The translations under genes were made by a program, and so were the position numbers. Shown here one piece after another: positions 21,138 to 30,778 of a DNA stretch of 64,000 nt. Numbering within the stretch: the stretch's first letter is position 1; each line of letters begins with the position of its first letter. The stretch covers positions 98,734-162,733 of the forward strand of contig JAVCCK010000015.1 in assembly GCA_030765525.1 (NCBI GenBank), in the 5' to 3' direction. This DNA comes from Candidatus Lernaella stagnicola. Lineage in GTDB: Bacteria; Lernaellota; Lernaellaia; Lernaellales; Lernaellaceae. The notes below the pieces were generated by a model. It was not told the DNA's origin, did not search any database, and worked only from the letters and a program-made list of their open reading frames with translations.

Positions 21138-21365
21138 TACCGTCTCCCCCCTTTACCGGCAAACGACGGAGCCGCACCGTCCTCTGCGCGGCGTACGAAT
21201 CTGTTCGCATAAAACCAGTATTCCTGTATTGCGTGTCTCGCCGGCGGCGAGATGCACTGCAAATAATACCACACGTCGCGTGGTGCGGGAAAACGTAGGT
21301 CGAAAAAATTGACCACGAGCCGGGTGGAGTGTTAGCCTGCCAAGCGATCTTCAGGGAGGGCGACT

Positions 21366-22268
21366 ATGACCCCGTGGCAACGGCGGGCGACGATGCAGTT
21401 GGCGGAAAGGATTCTTCCGGCCGATGAATTCGAGCGTCTACAAACACTGGAAACCAGCGACAACGGCTTCGGGTACGATGATTTCGGAGTCGAAAAGGAA
21501 TCGGCGGTACTCGGGTATTGCGTGGCGCGGCTGCTCTATAAGTACTGGTTACGGGTCGAAAGCTTCGGACACGAAAATATCCCGCCGGCGCGGCGCGGGT
21601 TGATCGTTCCGAATCACTCGGGCGTGGTGCCGATCGACGGCGGGATGATTTGGTTCGACTTGCTGCTGAAGATGAAAAAGCCACGGCTGATGCGCGCGAT
21701 GGTCGACAATTTCATGGGTTTCCTTCCTTTTGTGAACACGATGATGTATCGCTGCGGGCAGGTGGTCGGCGCGCGGCGGAATTTCACGGATCTGCTGGAC
21801 CACGACGAACTCGTCACGGTGTTTCCGGAAGGAACGAGGGGCATCGGCAAGCCTTATTCGCAACGCTATCACTTGGTTCGCTTCAACGTGGGTTTTGTCG
21901 AGCTTTCCTTACTGCACCGCGCACCGATCATTCCCACGGCGATCATCGGCGGTGAGGAGCAGGCCCCGATGCTGGGCGATATCAAGCCGCTGGCGCGCAT
22001 GTTTCAATTTCCCTATTTTCCGATTACGCCGCTTTTCCCCTGGCTGGGTCCGCTGGGAGCTATACCTTTGCCCGTCAAGTATTACATTTACTACGGCGAA
22101 CCGATGCACTTCTACGAGACCTACAGTCCGGAGACGGTGAACGATCTGGAAACGATCCGCATGCTTGCCACCAAAGTGCAGATGGCGGTGCAGGACATGG
22201 TCAACGAAGGCCTGAAGAAGCGGGAGAGCGTTTTCGGCTTTTTCGACGATGACGGCGATGGAAACTGA
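21366..22268 (+). CDS. PlsC-type lysophospholipid acyltransferase
   Basis: A 300-residue protein with GGGAGGG before ATG 21366. The acyltransferase core has the His-containing motif NHSGVVPID (about residue 79) and the glycerophosphate-binding motif FPEGTRGIGKP (about 157), then PIIPTAIIGGEEQ. This is the 1-acyl-glycerol-3-phosphate or diacylglycerol acyltransferase-like superfamily, acting at the inner membrane on lysophospholipids or related acceptors. The spacing between His and Asp in motif 1 is longer than the usual HX4D, as in some actinobacterial relatives, so the acceptor is uncertain. The last 20 bp overlap the next gene. Confidence 0.87.
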   Translation: MTPWQRRATMQLAERILPADEFERLQTLETSDNGFGYDDFGVEKESAVLGYCVARLLYKYWLRVESFGHENIPPARRGLIVPNHSGVVPIDGGMIWFDLLLKMKKPRLMRAMVDNFMGFLPFVNTMMYRCGQVVGARRNFTDLLDHDELVTVFPEGTRGIGKPYSQRYHLVRFNVGFVELSLLHRAPIIPTAIIGGEEQAPMLGDIKPLARMFQFPYFPITPLFPWLGPLGAIPLPVKYYIYYGEPMHFYETYSPETVNDLETIRMLATKVQMAVQDMVNEGLKKRESVFGFFDDDGDGN

Positions 22269-22611
22269 ATCCAATCGATACAGCCGCGAAGCGTTAGAAC
22301 CCGACTGCGAGGTTGAGTTTTTCAAGGCAACCGGGCCGGGTGGACAACACCGCAACAAGCGCGAAACCGGCGTGCGGCTCCTGCATAAACCAACGCAAAT
22401 CGTGGTGACGGCGACCGAACGGCGATCGCAGGCGCAAAATCTCGAGAACGCTTACGAACGTCTCGCCGAGAAATTGCGTATTCGCGATACGCCCAAGAAG
22501 AAGCGGAAATCTACTAAGCCATCGCGGGGCGCGAAAGAAAAACGCCTCGTAGAAAAGAAAAAACTGAGTGAAAAGAAGGCCGGTCGACTGCCGGTCGAGA
22601 TGCAAAAATAG
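22249..22611 (+). CDS. GGQ-domain release-factor-like protein (ArfB/MTRFR type)
   Basis: A 120-residue protein with the peptidyl-tRNA hydrolysis motif GPGGQHRNKRETGVRLLH near residue 28, but no codon-recognition domain. The C-terminus is a very basic tail (KKKRKSTKPSRGAKEKR) like that of ArfB/YaeJ, which enters the empty mRNA channel of stalled ribosomes. The function is therefore probably rescue of non-stop or peptidyl-tRNA complexes. The start is taken as ATG 22249, 20 bp inside the upstream acyltransferase gene; ATG 22258 is an alternative. Overlap implies coupled translation with a lipid enzyme, with no obvious functional link. Confidence 0.85.
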   Translation: MTAMETESNRYSREALEPDCEVEFFKATGPGGQHRNKRETGVRLLHKPTQIVVTATERRSQAQNLENAYERLAEKLRIRDTPKKKRKSTKPSRGAKEKRLVEKKKLSEKKAGRLPVEMQK

Positions 22612-22742
22612 GCGCAAACGAGATCTGGTCCTTACAATCGGGAATAAAAGTTATTTAACCCTACAAAACCGGTTGCCTTAGTAGGGATTTATTGATATAG
22701 AAGAAACGCTAGAAAAAGTAGCCGCCTCAAAGGGGTCAGAAA

Positions 22743-25700
22743 ATGAGCGCGATTGGAAAAAGAGAGAGAGCTTTTCTAAGCGTAAAATTCGGTAACCGCG
22801 TCAACTTCGAACGGCTTGAGCGCAAACTCTACAGTCACGACATCGGCGGTATGCCGAGTCTGGTCAGCCCGTTGGTGGGGGACACGACGCCCGAGGGCAT
22901 CGTCCAACCGGAGAGCGAAGAAGAGTTGGCACAGGTCATCAAATGGGCGTACGAGAACGGTATTCCCGTGACCCCGCGAGCAAAAGCCTCTTCCGGCTAC
23001 GGCGGCGTGCTGCCGATCAAGGGCGGGCTGGTGGTTGATTTCTTCCGGCTCAACAAAGTGGTGTCGCTGGATTCGACGGCGAACACGGCCACGGTGGAAG
23101 CGGGCATCGTGTGGGAGAAGCTGGAACACGCGTTGGAAAAACAGGGAATGATGCTGCGCCTCTATCCCTCGAGCCTGCCGGGTTCGACCGTCGGCGGCTG
23201 GTTCTGTCAAGGCGGCGCGGGTTTCGGTTCTTACGAAGCCGGGTGGTTTCGCGAAAACGTACTGGCCGTGCGGGTCGTATTGCCCACGGGCGAGGTGCGC
23301 GATTACTCCGGCGAGGACCTCGACTTGTTTTCCGACGCCGAAGGCGTAACCGGTTTCGTTTCCCAACTCACGATCCGGACGATGCCCAAAGAAGAACTGC
23401 GGATCATGGCGGTAGGTTGCCCGAACGCGCACGATCTGCAGGCGATGATTCAGCGCATCATCGAATACAAGCTGCCGATCTGGTCGATGACGTTCATCAA
23501 TCCGCGTATGGCCGAGCTCAAATCGCGCGCGCCGCTCAAAGAGCACTGGGGCCACCCATCCGAGGAGCGTGTCATTCTGCCGGCCGCTTACGTGACGACC
23601 ATCGCCTACCGGGCGAAGGACCACGAGGTTATCGCGGGCAACATGGAGGAGATCCTGCGACCCTGCGAAGGCGAGATTCTCTCGGATCGAATCGCGCACC
23701 ACGAATGGGAGCATCGCTTTCTGTTGATGGTGGTCAAGCGGCTCGGGCCGAGCCTGATCCCGACCGAGGTTGTCGTGCCGCTCGAATCGCTCGGGGACGT
23801 ATTCGACGAAATCGAGCATAAAATCCACAAGCCGATCGTCAAAGAGGGCGCGGTGATCCGCGAAGGGAGAGACGGCAAGCCGGAAGTTGTCATCCTTGGA
23901 TTCATTCCGGCCGACCAACGCCGCTTCTCGTTCAACCTGGTATTCCCACTCTCGCTGTCGGTTATCAAAATCGCCCAAAAGCACGGCGGGCGGCCGTATT
24001 CGACGGGCCTCTACTTTAAGAATCGCGCCGACGAGGTGTATGGTGCCGAGCGCGTCGCGCGGATGAAAAAATTCAAACGGGAAGAGGATCCCAAGGGCTT
24101 GCTCAATCCGGGCAAGGTGTTCGGTTCGGGGTTGCTCAATGTCGCCATGAGCATGGCGCTTTGGATGGAACCGTTGATTCGCCCCTTTGGCAACCAGGTC
24201 ATCACGAAGGTCGGCGAGCGTCCCCAGCAGGATGTGCGGGGCATTCCGGCCGACGTGGCATGGTACGCGTATAGTTGCAGCCAATGCGGGTATTGCGTCG
24301 AGGAATGCGATCAGTTTTACGGCCGCGGCTGGGAGAGCCAGAGTCCGCGCGGCAAGTGGTACTGGTTGCGCGAGTACATGGAAGGCCGGGAGGAATGGAG
24401 CCAGTTCATGGTCGACACCTTCCTGGCGTGTACGACCTGCGAACTGTGTAATTTCCGTTGCAGCGCGGCGCTGCCCATCGAACCCTCCTGGATGAAACTG
24501 CGCGGTAAGATCATCAACGAAGACAAGGGCCTGACCTTCCCGCCGTTCTACATGATGCAGGCGGCTTCGAGGAAGGAAGGGAACATTTGGGCCGGTTACC
24601 GCCGCGATCGCGACGCGTGGTTCCCCGAGGAACTGCGCGAACAGCACATGGGGAAGAAGTCGAAAATCGTTTACTTCGCAGGCTGCACGGCCAGTTTCGT
24701 GGAGGATGACATCGGCATTTCCTCTGCGCACTTGCTGCACGACGCGGGTGTGGAATTCACGTTCCTGGGCAAGAAGGAGAATTGTTGCGGCACGCCGATG
24801 CTGGCGGCCGGCCTGTGGGACACTTTCGAACTGATCATGAAGCGCAACATTGAAGCGGTAAAAGCGGCCGGCGCGGATACGGTCATAACGTCGTGCCCGG
24901 CCTGCGACATGATGTGGCGCAAGGTTTACCCGGAGTGGGCCGCGAGGCGAGGCATCGAATATGGCCTTACGAGCCGTCACTACAGCGAAGTCGTCGCGGA
25001 AAAGCTCGATAGCGGCGAGTTCACCTTCCCGGAAAACGGTCAGGAGAAGCAGAAGGTCACCTGGCACGATAGTTGTCACATGGGGCGGGTATCAGGTGTG
25101 TACGAAGAACCGCGACGGATGATTCAAGCCATCCCCGGCGTCGAGTTCGTCGAGATGACGCACCACCACGACGAAGCGCACTGCTGCGGCAGCGTGCTCA
25201 CGCTGATCAAGGACCCGGAAGTCGCCCACGACATCGGAAAAACCCGCTTGGACGAAGCGGTGGAAGTCGGCGCGCAGAAGGTTCTGGCCGCGTGTCCCTG
25301 CTGCCAATTCCAGTTACGCGTTTCGGCCGACAAGCGTGACGTTCCGATCGAGGTCGTTGACCTGGCGCACTTCGCCGCCGAGGCGCTCGGCCACGAGGTG
25401 CCGGACCCGAACGACAGCGTGCGCGCCTACTGGGCCGTGTTCGAGAAGATGATTCCGCTGATGACCCCGCGCGGCTTCGCCGACCTCATGCAAACCATGT
25501 GGCCGGAGCTCATCGGGGCGATGCCCTACGGGATGGGGCCGATGATGCGCGCGGCGGGCAAGGTCCCCGGCCTGCTGCAACTGATGAAGCCGATGTTCCC
25601 GATACTTTTCCCGCGGCTGTTGCCGATGATGCTGCCCAAGGTGATGGACACGATGCTCCAGCGCATCGCCGCCCAGGTGCCGATGCCCGATCACATGAGC

Positions 25701-25835
25701 GAGCAGATGCCCGAGATGATGCCCGGCATCATGGACAACCTGATGCCGCACATGATCGACGAGGTCGTGCCGCTGGTCTCGCAGCCCTTGATCGATCACT
25801 TGCGCGGCAAGAAGCCGGCGGCGCTTGAAGCCTGA
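22743..25835 (+). CDS. FAD-linked oxidase / Fe-S / double CCG-domain fusion oxidoreductase
   Basis: A 1030-residue multidomain protein. Residues 40-470 are a FAD-binding type 4 (GlcD-like) flavoprotein with GGWFCQGGAGFGSYEAG. Two 4Fe-4S motifs follow, CSQCGYCVEEC near 511 and CTTCELCNFRC near 563. Two CCG domains come next (CAGCTASF/NCCGTPMLA near 646-682, DSCHMGR/HCCGSVLT near 777-813), as in HdrB/HdrD and GlcF. The final 130 residues are Met- and Pro-rich (LLPMMLPKVMDTM, MPEMMPGIMD) and resemble nothing I know. It should oxidise a 2-hydroxyacid such as glycolate or lactate and pass electrons through the clusters, possibly to a thiol or quinone carrier. The domain order combines what are normally GlcD and GlcF subunits. 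Confidence 0.9.
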   Translation: MSAIGKRERAFLSVKFGNRVNFERLERKLYSHDIGGMPSLVSPLVGDTTPEGIVQPESEEELAQVIKWAYENGIPVTPRAKASSGYGGVLPIKGGLVVDFFRLNKVVSLDSTANTATVEAGIVWEKLEHALEKQGMMLRLYPSSLPGSTVGGWFCQGGAGFGSYEAGWFRENVLAVRVVLPTGEVRDYSGEDLDLFSDAEGVTGFVSQLTIRTMPKEELRIMAVGCPNAHDLQAMIQRIIEYKLPIWSMTFINPRMAELKSRAPLKEHWGHPSEERVILPAAYVTTIAYRAKDHEVIAGNMEEILRPCEGEILSDRIAHHEWEHRFLLMVVKRLGPSLIPTEVVVPLESLGDVFDEIEHKIHKPIVKEGAVIREGRDGKPEVVILGFIPADQRRFSFNLVFPLSLSVIKIAQKHGGRPYSTGLYFKNRADEVYGAERVARMKKFKREEDPKGLLNPGKVFGSGLLNVAMSMALWMEPLIRPFGNQVITKVGERPQQDVRGIPADVAWYAYSCSQCGYCVEECDQFYGRGWESQSPRGKWYWLREYMEGREEWSQFMVDTFLACTTCELCNFRCSAALPIEPSWMKLRGKIINEDKGLTFPPFYMMQAASRKEGNIWAGYRRDRDAWFPEELREQHMGKKSKIVYFAGCTASFVEDDIGISSAHLLHDAGVEFTFLGKKENCCGTPMLAAGLWDTFELIMKRNIEAVKAAGADTVITSCPACDMMWRKVYPEWAARRGIEYGLTSRHYSEVVAEKLDSGEFTFPENGQEKQKVTWHDSCHMGRVSGVYEEPRRMIQAIPGVEFVEMTHHHDEAHCCGSVLTLIKDPEVAHDIGKTRLDEAVEVGAQKVLAACPCCQFQLRVSADKRDVPIEVVDLAHFAAEALGHEVPDPNDSVRAYWAVFEKMIPLMTPRGFADLMQTMWPELIGAMPYGMGPMMRAAGKVPGLLQLMKPMFPILFPRLLPMMLPKVMDTMLQRIAAQVPMPDHMSEQMPEMMPGIMDNLMPHMIDEVVPLVSQPLIDHLRGKKPAALEA

Positions 25836-25858
25836 TTCGGCCCGCTTGAGAAACGTGG

Positions 25859-25891
25859 GAGGCGTGGTTTCGACCACGCCTCTTTGCATTT
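25859..25891. terminator. bidirectional rho-independent terminator
   Basis: A perfect 10-bp stem GAGGCGTGGT/ACCACGCCTC with a TTCG tetraloop lies between two convergent genes. A short T-rich tract follows on the plus strand, and As before the stem would serve the minus strand only weakly. Confidence 0.8.
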
Positions 25892-25914
25892 CAAAAGCCG
25901 CGATACGTCAATTA

Positions 25915-28224
25915 TTATGGCCGAATATCAGGTTCGGATACCTCGACTCGAATATTGGGGTCGTCGTCGGCTTTCGCCCATTTATTAAAAGGAAAACCGC
26001 GAAAATGGTTTCTTTCGCTAGTGTCATTCTCGCATTTCAGCAGTTCTTCGGGAATGTTTTTGGACTCGACTCGTCCGTATTGGATATCCCGGAAGAGTGA
26101 TACAAAGGTTCGCAGATCCCGGACCGTGACGGCGTCCGGCATGAGGGCAAACGCGGCGAGTACTTTTTCACTGATCCATCGCACGTCCGGGAATATCGCG
26201 CATAGCAATGATACGCCTTGGTAAACTTTCTCAACGCTTTTTCGGTCCGAAGAGTCAGACGTGGAATCCAGATCAAGGACACCGAGGGTTAGCCTCGAGA
26301 CGAAATCACTACCCTTGGATGCTTTGCTATTGTTCGAAGGGTCAGTTGTGGAGGGATCCTCGGTTCCCGAGAAAAGCCAAATGCAAGGATCAATATGGAA
26401 AGCCTTTCCTCCTCGCACATAGATACCGTCCTCAATGGGGCCCAGGAAAGCATTGTATACGTTGTCATTATCCAGCCGGGCGTTGATTTCGTCGACGAAC
26501 ACGAGAATCGCCTGTTCGCGATTTTGTGCTTGTGTCGTCACGATGGTGTCGAAGCAATCCAGAATGTCGCAACGCGAGGTCATTTGTGTGATGTTAAAGG
26601 GCAGCAAACGTAGATCCATTGATTTGGCGAGGCTCCGCACGAGGTGGGTTTTACCGGTACCGGGGCCGGCGACAAGCGTTCCGCAAATATGACGGCGTTC
26701 GCCGGAGTGCCTAAATTCCTCGATGGCGCCGATCAATCGACAAATGATTTTTTGTCTTTCGGTTACGCAGCAAACGTAGTCGTCGATTTCGGTCATTCCT
26801 CTCCATAGCTGGAATTTACGAATCACCCGGTGGTCGGGTAGTTCGACTTCAATGTACCCCTTCTCGCTAAGGGCATCCTCCCAATGCCCCGTTTCATCCT
26901 CCCAACCGAAATCGCGGAAAGCGAATCGGCCGCTTGCATGTCTCTGAGTTGTTGCCGCACCGGAATCCGTTGTTTGTTTCTTCTCAAAGGAGATTGGTCG
27001 CCAACTTTCAGGGTTGCGAACCCGTTCGCCCTCGTGCTTGACGAAATCACGTGTATCGCTCAGCGCTTTTTCCACGATCAATTTTAGGTCGGCCGGTTTC
27101 ACTTCGTTGCGAAGGTTTTCGACGACAAGAAAAGGCAATAATACGCTGGCCATCCCCATATTAACTTTGATTGACCTAACGGATGCTTCAGGCTGGACAT
27201 AGCAGTTGATTCGCGTGCCGTCGTGGTTCTTGGCTTTTGGCGTTGGAGCATAGGCCAGAAGACTAAAACCACGAGGCAGCACGACTATTTTCAAATTCTT
27301 ATGTTCATCACCGACAACGTTTCGTATTTCATCGATCAGATTAATTGCACGTTCCGTGGGGCAACCTCTCTGTGTAAGCCACCGGCTAAGGAGTCCGGTG
27401 CGTACCGCTTGCTCGGCCGCCACCTGTGGGATGAGCAGTAGCTGCAGGGCTTCGGGGTTCAGGTTTCTTAATTCGGCGAACCATGGTGGATTCCAGGCTT
27501 TGGTTGAAATGAACCATTGCGCCTTGCTGTGTTTCTCGACCAGGAACCTGATTAACCCCGACGAAACTACGCCGCGCAGAAGATCTTTTACGACCACAAC
27601 ATCGACCTCGCCATCATCCGGTAAACGTTCGGCATTGGATTCGAGGTTTTCTAAAAGATGGCCCTCACTAGGGCCTATCCATTCGGCAGGAGAGGGGAGT
27701 TCCCAATCGATACGATAGTACGGATGAGCATATTTGCCTTCCGTTGTGTGATAGACGCGGATAATTCGCGTCGTACAAACCTCTGCTTGGCGCTTTTTCT
27801 CAAGGATGGATTGAAGATTATAAAGCTGCACGTTAGGTAAATTCTTGTCGTTTAGTTTCGGATCACATAATGTAAAATGATTACGACCCTGGAGATTCTC
27901 CGGTTCGAACATGGCCCTTAGCAGCCCAGTGTCGTTCTTGTGCCAGATGCCGATTCCGTGAATCGTATATTGCGGATCTTCTTGTTTACCAACTTGATAC
28001 AAAAGAGACGCCGTACGTCCCGCCCCGCAGAAGGATTGGACGGTACTTTCGGGTTTGTGAAGGGCTCGGTAATGCGCCGATCCGGTTCGACTGGCGGTCG
28101 AGGAGCGATGGGTTCCGGTGACCCAATGCTCGTCAATAAACCAATCGCCGACGACGAGGATATTCTTGACGGCGTTTTGGTTGTCCGAACTTTCTGTTTC
28201 ATCTGTTTTTTCGTGTCCGTTCAT
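25915..28224 (-). CDS. PfkB/RfaE-like domain fused to an AAA+ ATPase
   Basis: A 769-residue protein. ATG 28224 is chosen over the upstream in-frame GTG at 28284 because GGGGGG lies 6 nt before it. Residues 20-340 match the ribokinase/RfaE outline: NILVVGDWFIDEHW, then FCGAGRTASLLYQVG, then VVVVKDLLRGVVSSGLIRFL. The catalytic GAGD motif is not seen, so it may be a sugar-binding sensor rather than a kinase. Residues 485-720 are AAA+: Walker A AGPGTGKTHLVRSLA, Walker B ILVFVDEINARL, an Arg-finger-like SRLTLG and a sensor 2-like VRDLRTFV. Base composition is lower in GC than the neighbours and no partner gene is adjacent. The function is unknown; a stand-alone regulatory or defence ATPase is possible. 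Confidence 0.75.
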   Translation of the reverse strand: MNGHEKTDETESSDNQNAVKNILVVGDWFIDEHWVTGTHRSSTASRTGSAHYRALHKPESTVQSFCGAGRTASLLYQVGKQEDPQYTIHGIGIWHKNDTGLLRAMFEPENLQGRNHFTLCDPKLNDKNLPNVQLYNLQSILEKKRQAEVCTTRIIRVYHTTEGKYAHPYYRIDWELPSPAEWIGPSEGHLLENLESNAERLPDDGEVDVVVVKDLLRGVVSSGLIRFLVEKHSKAQWFISTKAWNPPWFAELRNLNPEALQLLLIPQVAAEQAVRTGLLSRWLTQRGCPTERAINLIDEIRNVVGDEHKNLKIVVLPRGFSLLAYAPTPKAKNHDGTRINCYVQPEASVRSIKVNMGMASVLLPFLVVENLRNEVKPADLKLIVEKALSDTRDFVKHEGERVRNPESWRPISFEKKQTTDSGAATTQRHASGRFAFRDFGWEDETGHWEDALSEKGYIEVELPDHRVIRKFQLWRGMTEIDDYVCCVTERQKIICRLIGAIEEFRHSGERRHICGTLVAGPGTGKTHLVRSLAKSMDLRLLPFNITQMTSRCDILDCFDTIVTTQAQNREQAILVFVDEINARLDNDNVYNAFLGPIEDGIYVRGGKAFHIDPCIWLFSGTEDPSTTDPSNNSKASKGSDFVSRLTLGVLDLDSTSDSSDRKSVEKVYQGVSLLCAIFPDVRWISEKVLAAFALMPDAVTVRDLRTFVSLFRDIQYGRVESKNIPEELLKCENDTSERNHFRGFPFNKWAKADDDPNIRVEVSEPDIRP

Positions 28225-28457
28225 CGCGATCCCCCCAAAAGGCGCCGCTGAATCGAATCGGCGCCGGACATGCATAACGACCACTCAAAACAAGAAATTG
28301 AGTAGCGTAAACATAATTATATCACTAAAGAGCAAAACGAATAGATATTAAAACTGAAAAATTTCAAATCGCGCGTGTACTTACCCCGGTTCTTCTTTTC
28401 CTCCGGCGTTTGCGCTTGCGGAAAGTCTGGTTACGATAGGCGTGAAGTGGAGGGCGT

Positions 28458-29288
28458 ATGGGTCATATTCATATCATTCGTGATTTCTATTCACACCCGG
28501 AGGGCATCACGCGGACCGTGCGCGTGTTTACGCCCACCGCGTACGACCAACAGAACGACGCGCGTTATCCCGTGCTTTATATGTTCGACGGGCAAAACGT
28601 CTTCAACCATCCGGAGTCGGCCCTCTACCATACGTGGTGTGCCAACACCGCCATGGAAGACCTGGCCGGCCGCGGCGTGATCCGGCCGTGGATCATCGTG
28701 GCCGTCGACCACTCCCCGAATCGCCTGGAGGAATACTCGCTTTGGCCGGACACCGCGAAAGACACCGACGGGCGGGGCGCGCCGTTCATCGAGTTTTTGA
28801 TGGACGACCTCAAACCCTTCATCGACCGAGTCTACCGGACGGAAACCGCGCCGTGGTGGACCGCCGTGATGGGCGCAAGCATGGGCGGCTTGATGAGTTT
28901 GACGTTGGGCAAAATCCGGCCTGACGTATTCGGCCGCATCGGCGCCGTGTCGCCCACCGTGTTGTGGGCCGACGAGGAAATCTTTCGCTTGTGGGACGAG
29001 CCCACCGGTCACTGGTTGAGACTCTACGTGGACACCGGCGACTTGGAGAAGTTCTGGTTCTATGACGTGTTCCTCGACTATGTCGAAACGACGCGACGTT
29101 TTTACGAACACCTCAAGGGCATTGGCGTTGCCGACCACGAGTTGCGCTACGTGGTCGCGCCGGGACATTTCCATAACGAGGAAGCCTGGCAGGCGCGGCT
29201 TCCCGACATCATGGCGTGGCTGCTCGCCGACCCGGTCGGTTTGTACGAAGAGGAGCCCCTTGAGCTGGAACCGCCTCTATCCACCTGA
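28458..29288 (+). CDS. esterase of the enterochelin-esterase/Esterase D (PF00756) type
   Basis: A 276-residue protein with GGAGGGCG before ATG 28458. Core marks are YPVLYMFDGQNVF, VDHSPNRLEEYS and the nucleophile elbow GASMGGLMSL, with a C-terminal His in APGHFHNEEAW. This family includes enterochelin esterases, S-formylglutathione hydrolases and acetyl-xylan or feruloyl esterases. There is no signal peptide, so it is probably cytoplasmic. The substrate is not readable. It is followed by another alpha/beta hydrolase on the same strand after 140 bp. Confidence 0.85.
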   Translation: MGHIHIIRDFYSHPEGITRTVRVFTPTAYDQQNDARYPVLYMFDGQNVFNHPESALYHTWCANTAMEDLAGRGVIRPWIIVAVDHSPNRLEEYSLWPDTAKDTDGRGAPFIEFLMDDLKPFIDRVYRTETAPWWTAVMGASMGGLMSLTLGKIRPDVFGRIGAVSPTVLWADEEIFRLWDEPTGHWLRLYVDTGDLEKFWFYDVFLDYVETTRRFYEHLKGIGVADHELRYVVAPGHFHNEEAWQARLPDIMAWLLADPVGLYEEEPLELEPPLST

Positions 29289-29429
29289 TCGATTCGTTGA
29301 GTTGCGACTTTTTCGACGCACGGTTGTCACCGCCTCGGCTCAAAAAAAGAAGCACCCGGGACGCCCATTGCCTTAGCGCGCGAGAAGAAATATCTTGCGA
29401 CGATTATGAGAACTGGAGGAGCAGGGAAG

Positions 29430-30296
29430 GTGAGCACAGCAACCGTCGACCCCATTGCCGCGACCCACGCGAACTTTCAAGAGCTGTACATCGAGGCCGA
29501 GGACGGCGTCGAACTTCGCGTTTTTCATTGGGAACCGAAAGAACCTGCGTCCGACGATCCCTTCGTGTTCGTGGCCGGGTGGGTCTCGATAGTGGCGGGT
29601 TGGGCTGATTTTCTGCGCGCGATGAGCAAGAAACGCCCCGTGTTCTACGTGGAAACCCGCGAAAAGACCTCGGCTCTGATTCGCCAACGCCGATTGCGCT
29701 CGACGGATTTCGATATGCACCGCTTGGCGCGCGATTTGATGAACATTTGTGCGCGGCTCCCGGTGGAAACGGCGCGCACGGTCATCGCCGGCAGTTCCTT
29801 CGGCGCGACGGCTATTCTTGAAGCCCTCAAACACGGCGCGTTGAAAGTGCGGGGGGCGTTTTTGATTGGTCCGAACAGCGAATTCAAAGCGCCGCCGGTG
29901 TTGGGGAAGGTCGTCTACCTGCCGGCGTTTTTGTACCACGGTTTCAAGTACATTCTTTTGTGGTACCTGCGGACTTTTCGGGTGGACGTCAAAAAGGAGC
30001 CCGAGCAGATGGCGCGCTACGATCAGACGCTCCGAACGGCAAACCCGCGCCGCCTGCAACTCTCGGCGATCTCAGCGTTGAAGTACTCGGTTTGGAAGGA
30101 CCTTGAGACCATCGAGGTCCCGGTCGGCATGGCGTATGCGTCCAGCGACAAACTGCACGGCGTGGCGAATATCGAGCGCATGGTTGAGGCCATTCCGCAA
30201 GCCAGTGAGTTCTCCTGCGAATCCAATATCTACATGCATAGCGCGGGCTTGATGAATGACGTGGAAGCGTTCATCGATTCCCTGTCCGGCGACTGA
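29430..30296 (+). CDS. alpha/beta hydrolase family protein
   Basis: A 288-residue protein. GTG 29430 is favoured because GGAGGAGCAGGGAAG lies directly upstream; an ATG at 29406 in frame has no such site. The strand-turn-helix GWVSIVAGWADFLRAM and the nucleophile elbow AGSSFGATAILEAL are clear. The likely His is in the C-terminal NIYMHSAGLMND. The acid is probably in YASSDKLHG. Substrate unknown. The lipid-facing long hydrophobic segment YLPAFLYHGFKYILLWYL suggests a membrane-associated or lipid substrate, which is inference. Confidence 0.78.
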   Translation: MSTATVDPIAATHANFQELYIEAEDGVELRVFHWEPKEPASDDPFVFVAGWVSIVAGWADFLRAMSKKRPVFYVETREKTSALIRQRRLRSTDFDMHRLARDLMNICARLPVETARTVIAGSSFGATAILEALKHGALKVRGAFLIGPNSEFKAPPVLGKVVYLPAFLYHGFKYILLWYLRTFRVDVKKEPEQMARYDQTLRTANPRRLQLSAISALKYSVWKDLETIEVPVGMAYASSDKLHGVANIERMVEAIPQASEFSCESNIYMHSAGLMNDVEAFIDSLSGD

Positions 30297-30469
30297 GGTC
30301 GGCACAACGTTACGAAACGTTAACCGAGCGGAAAAAACGTAGCGTTCCCCAAACCATCCAAATCTATACAACATCTCAATATTGGGGCATTTTTTCATAT
30401 GGCACGAACTTCGCAATCCATATTACTGAAAATTAAGAACCTTTGCGTCAAACGCAGGTGGAGAAACCG

Positions 30470-30685
30470 ATGGTCATCGACGGTTCGGCCATCAGCGCCA
30501 ATCCGGCGCTGCGCGCAATGCAATCGCGAACAGCGATCGCCCGTTACAAAGCGCAGATCTATTTGCGCGAGGATACCGTCGAACAGACCGATTCGGTCGA
30601 CTTGAGTGAAGAAGCCCGACTGCGTTTCGCCGCGACAAGCAACCAAAGCGAACTGGGAGACAACGAGGCAGCAGACTCGACGTGA
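30470..30685 (+). CDS. small FlgM-like or 'DSVDLSEEA' motif protein
   Basis: A 71-residue protein from ATG 30470 with GGTGGAG 6 nt upstream; an ATG at 30443 is also in frame. It begins MVIDGSAISANPALRAMQ, with a basic middle (RTAIARYKAQIYL) and the short motif TDSVDLSEEARLRFAA near the end. Small proteins with a D-x-V-x-(I/L)-S-x-E-A motif include FlgM-type anti-sigma factors and flagellar or pilus regulators, but this one is too short to assign. It is followed by a strong terminator, so it is probably a monocistronic real gene. The 173-bp gap before it contains an AT-rich probable promoter region. Confidence 0.55.
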   Translation: MVIDGSAISANPALRAMQSRTAIARYKAQIYLREDTVEQTDSVDLSEEARLRFAATSNQSELGDNEAADST

Positions 30686-30730
30686 CCCTTTTCTAGCCCG
30701 GGCGTGCCGACAATGCCGACACGCCTCCCC

Positions 30731-30767
30731 CGCCGCATCACCGCTTTTGTGGTGCGGCGTTTTTTTC
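30731..30767 (+). terminator. rho-independent terminator after the small gene
   Basis: The stem CGCCGCATCAC/GTGGTGCGGCG (one G-T pair) with loop CGCTTTT is followed by a run of seven T. It ends the plus-strand unit just before the convergent epimerase gene. Confidence 0.9.
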
Positions 30768-30778
30768 TTGGGAGTGAA

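Noticed and set aside
22776..25079. 767-codon minus-strand open frame inside the FAD/Fe-S gene
   Set aside because: Antisense shadow; the plus strand has all Cys motifs and a ribosome-binding site.
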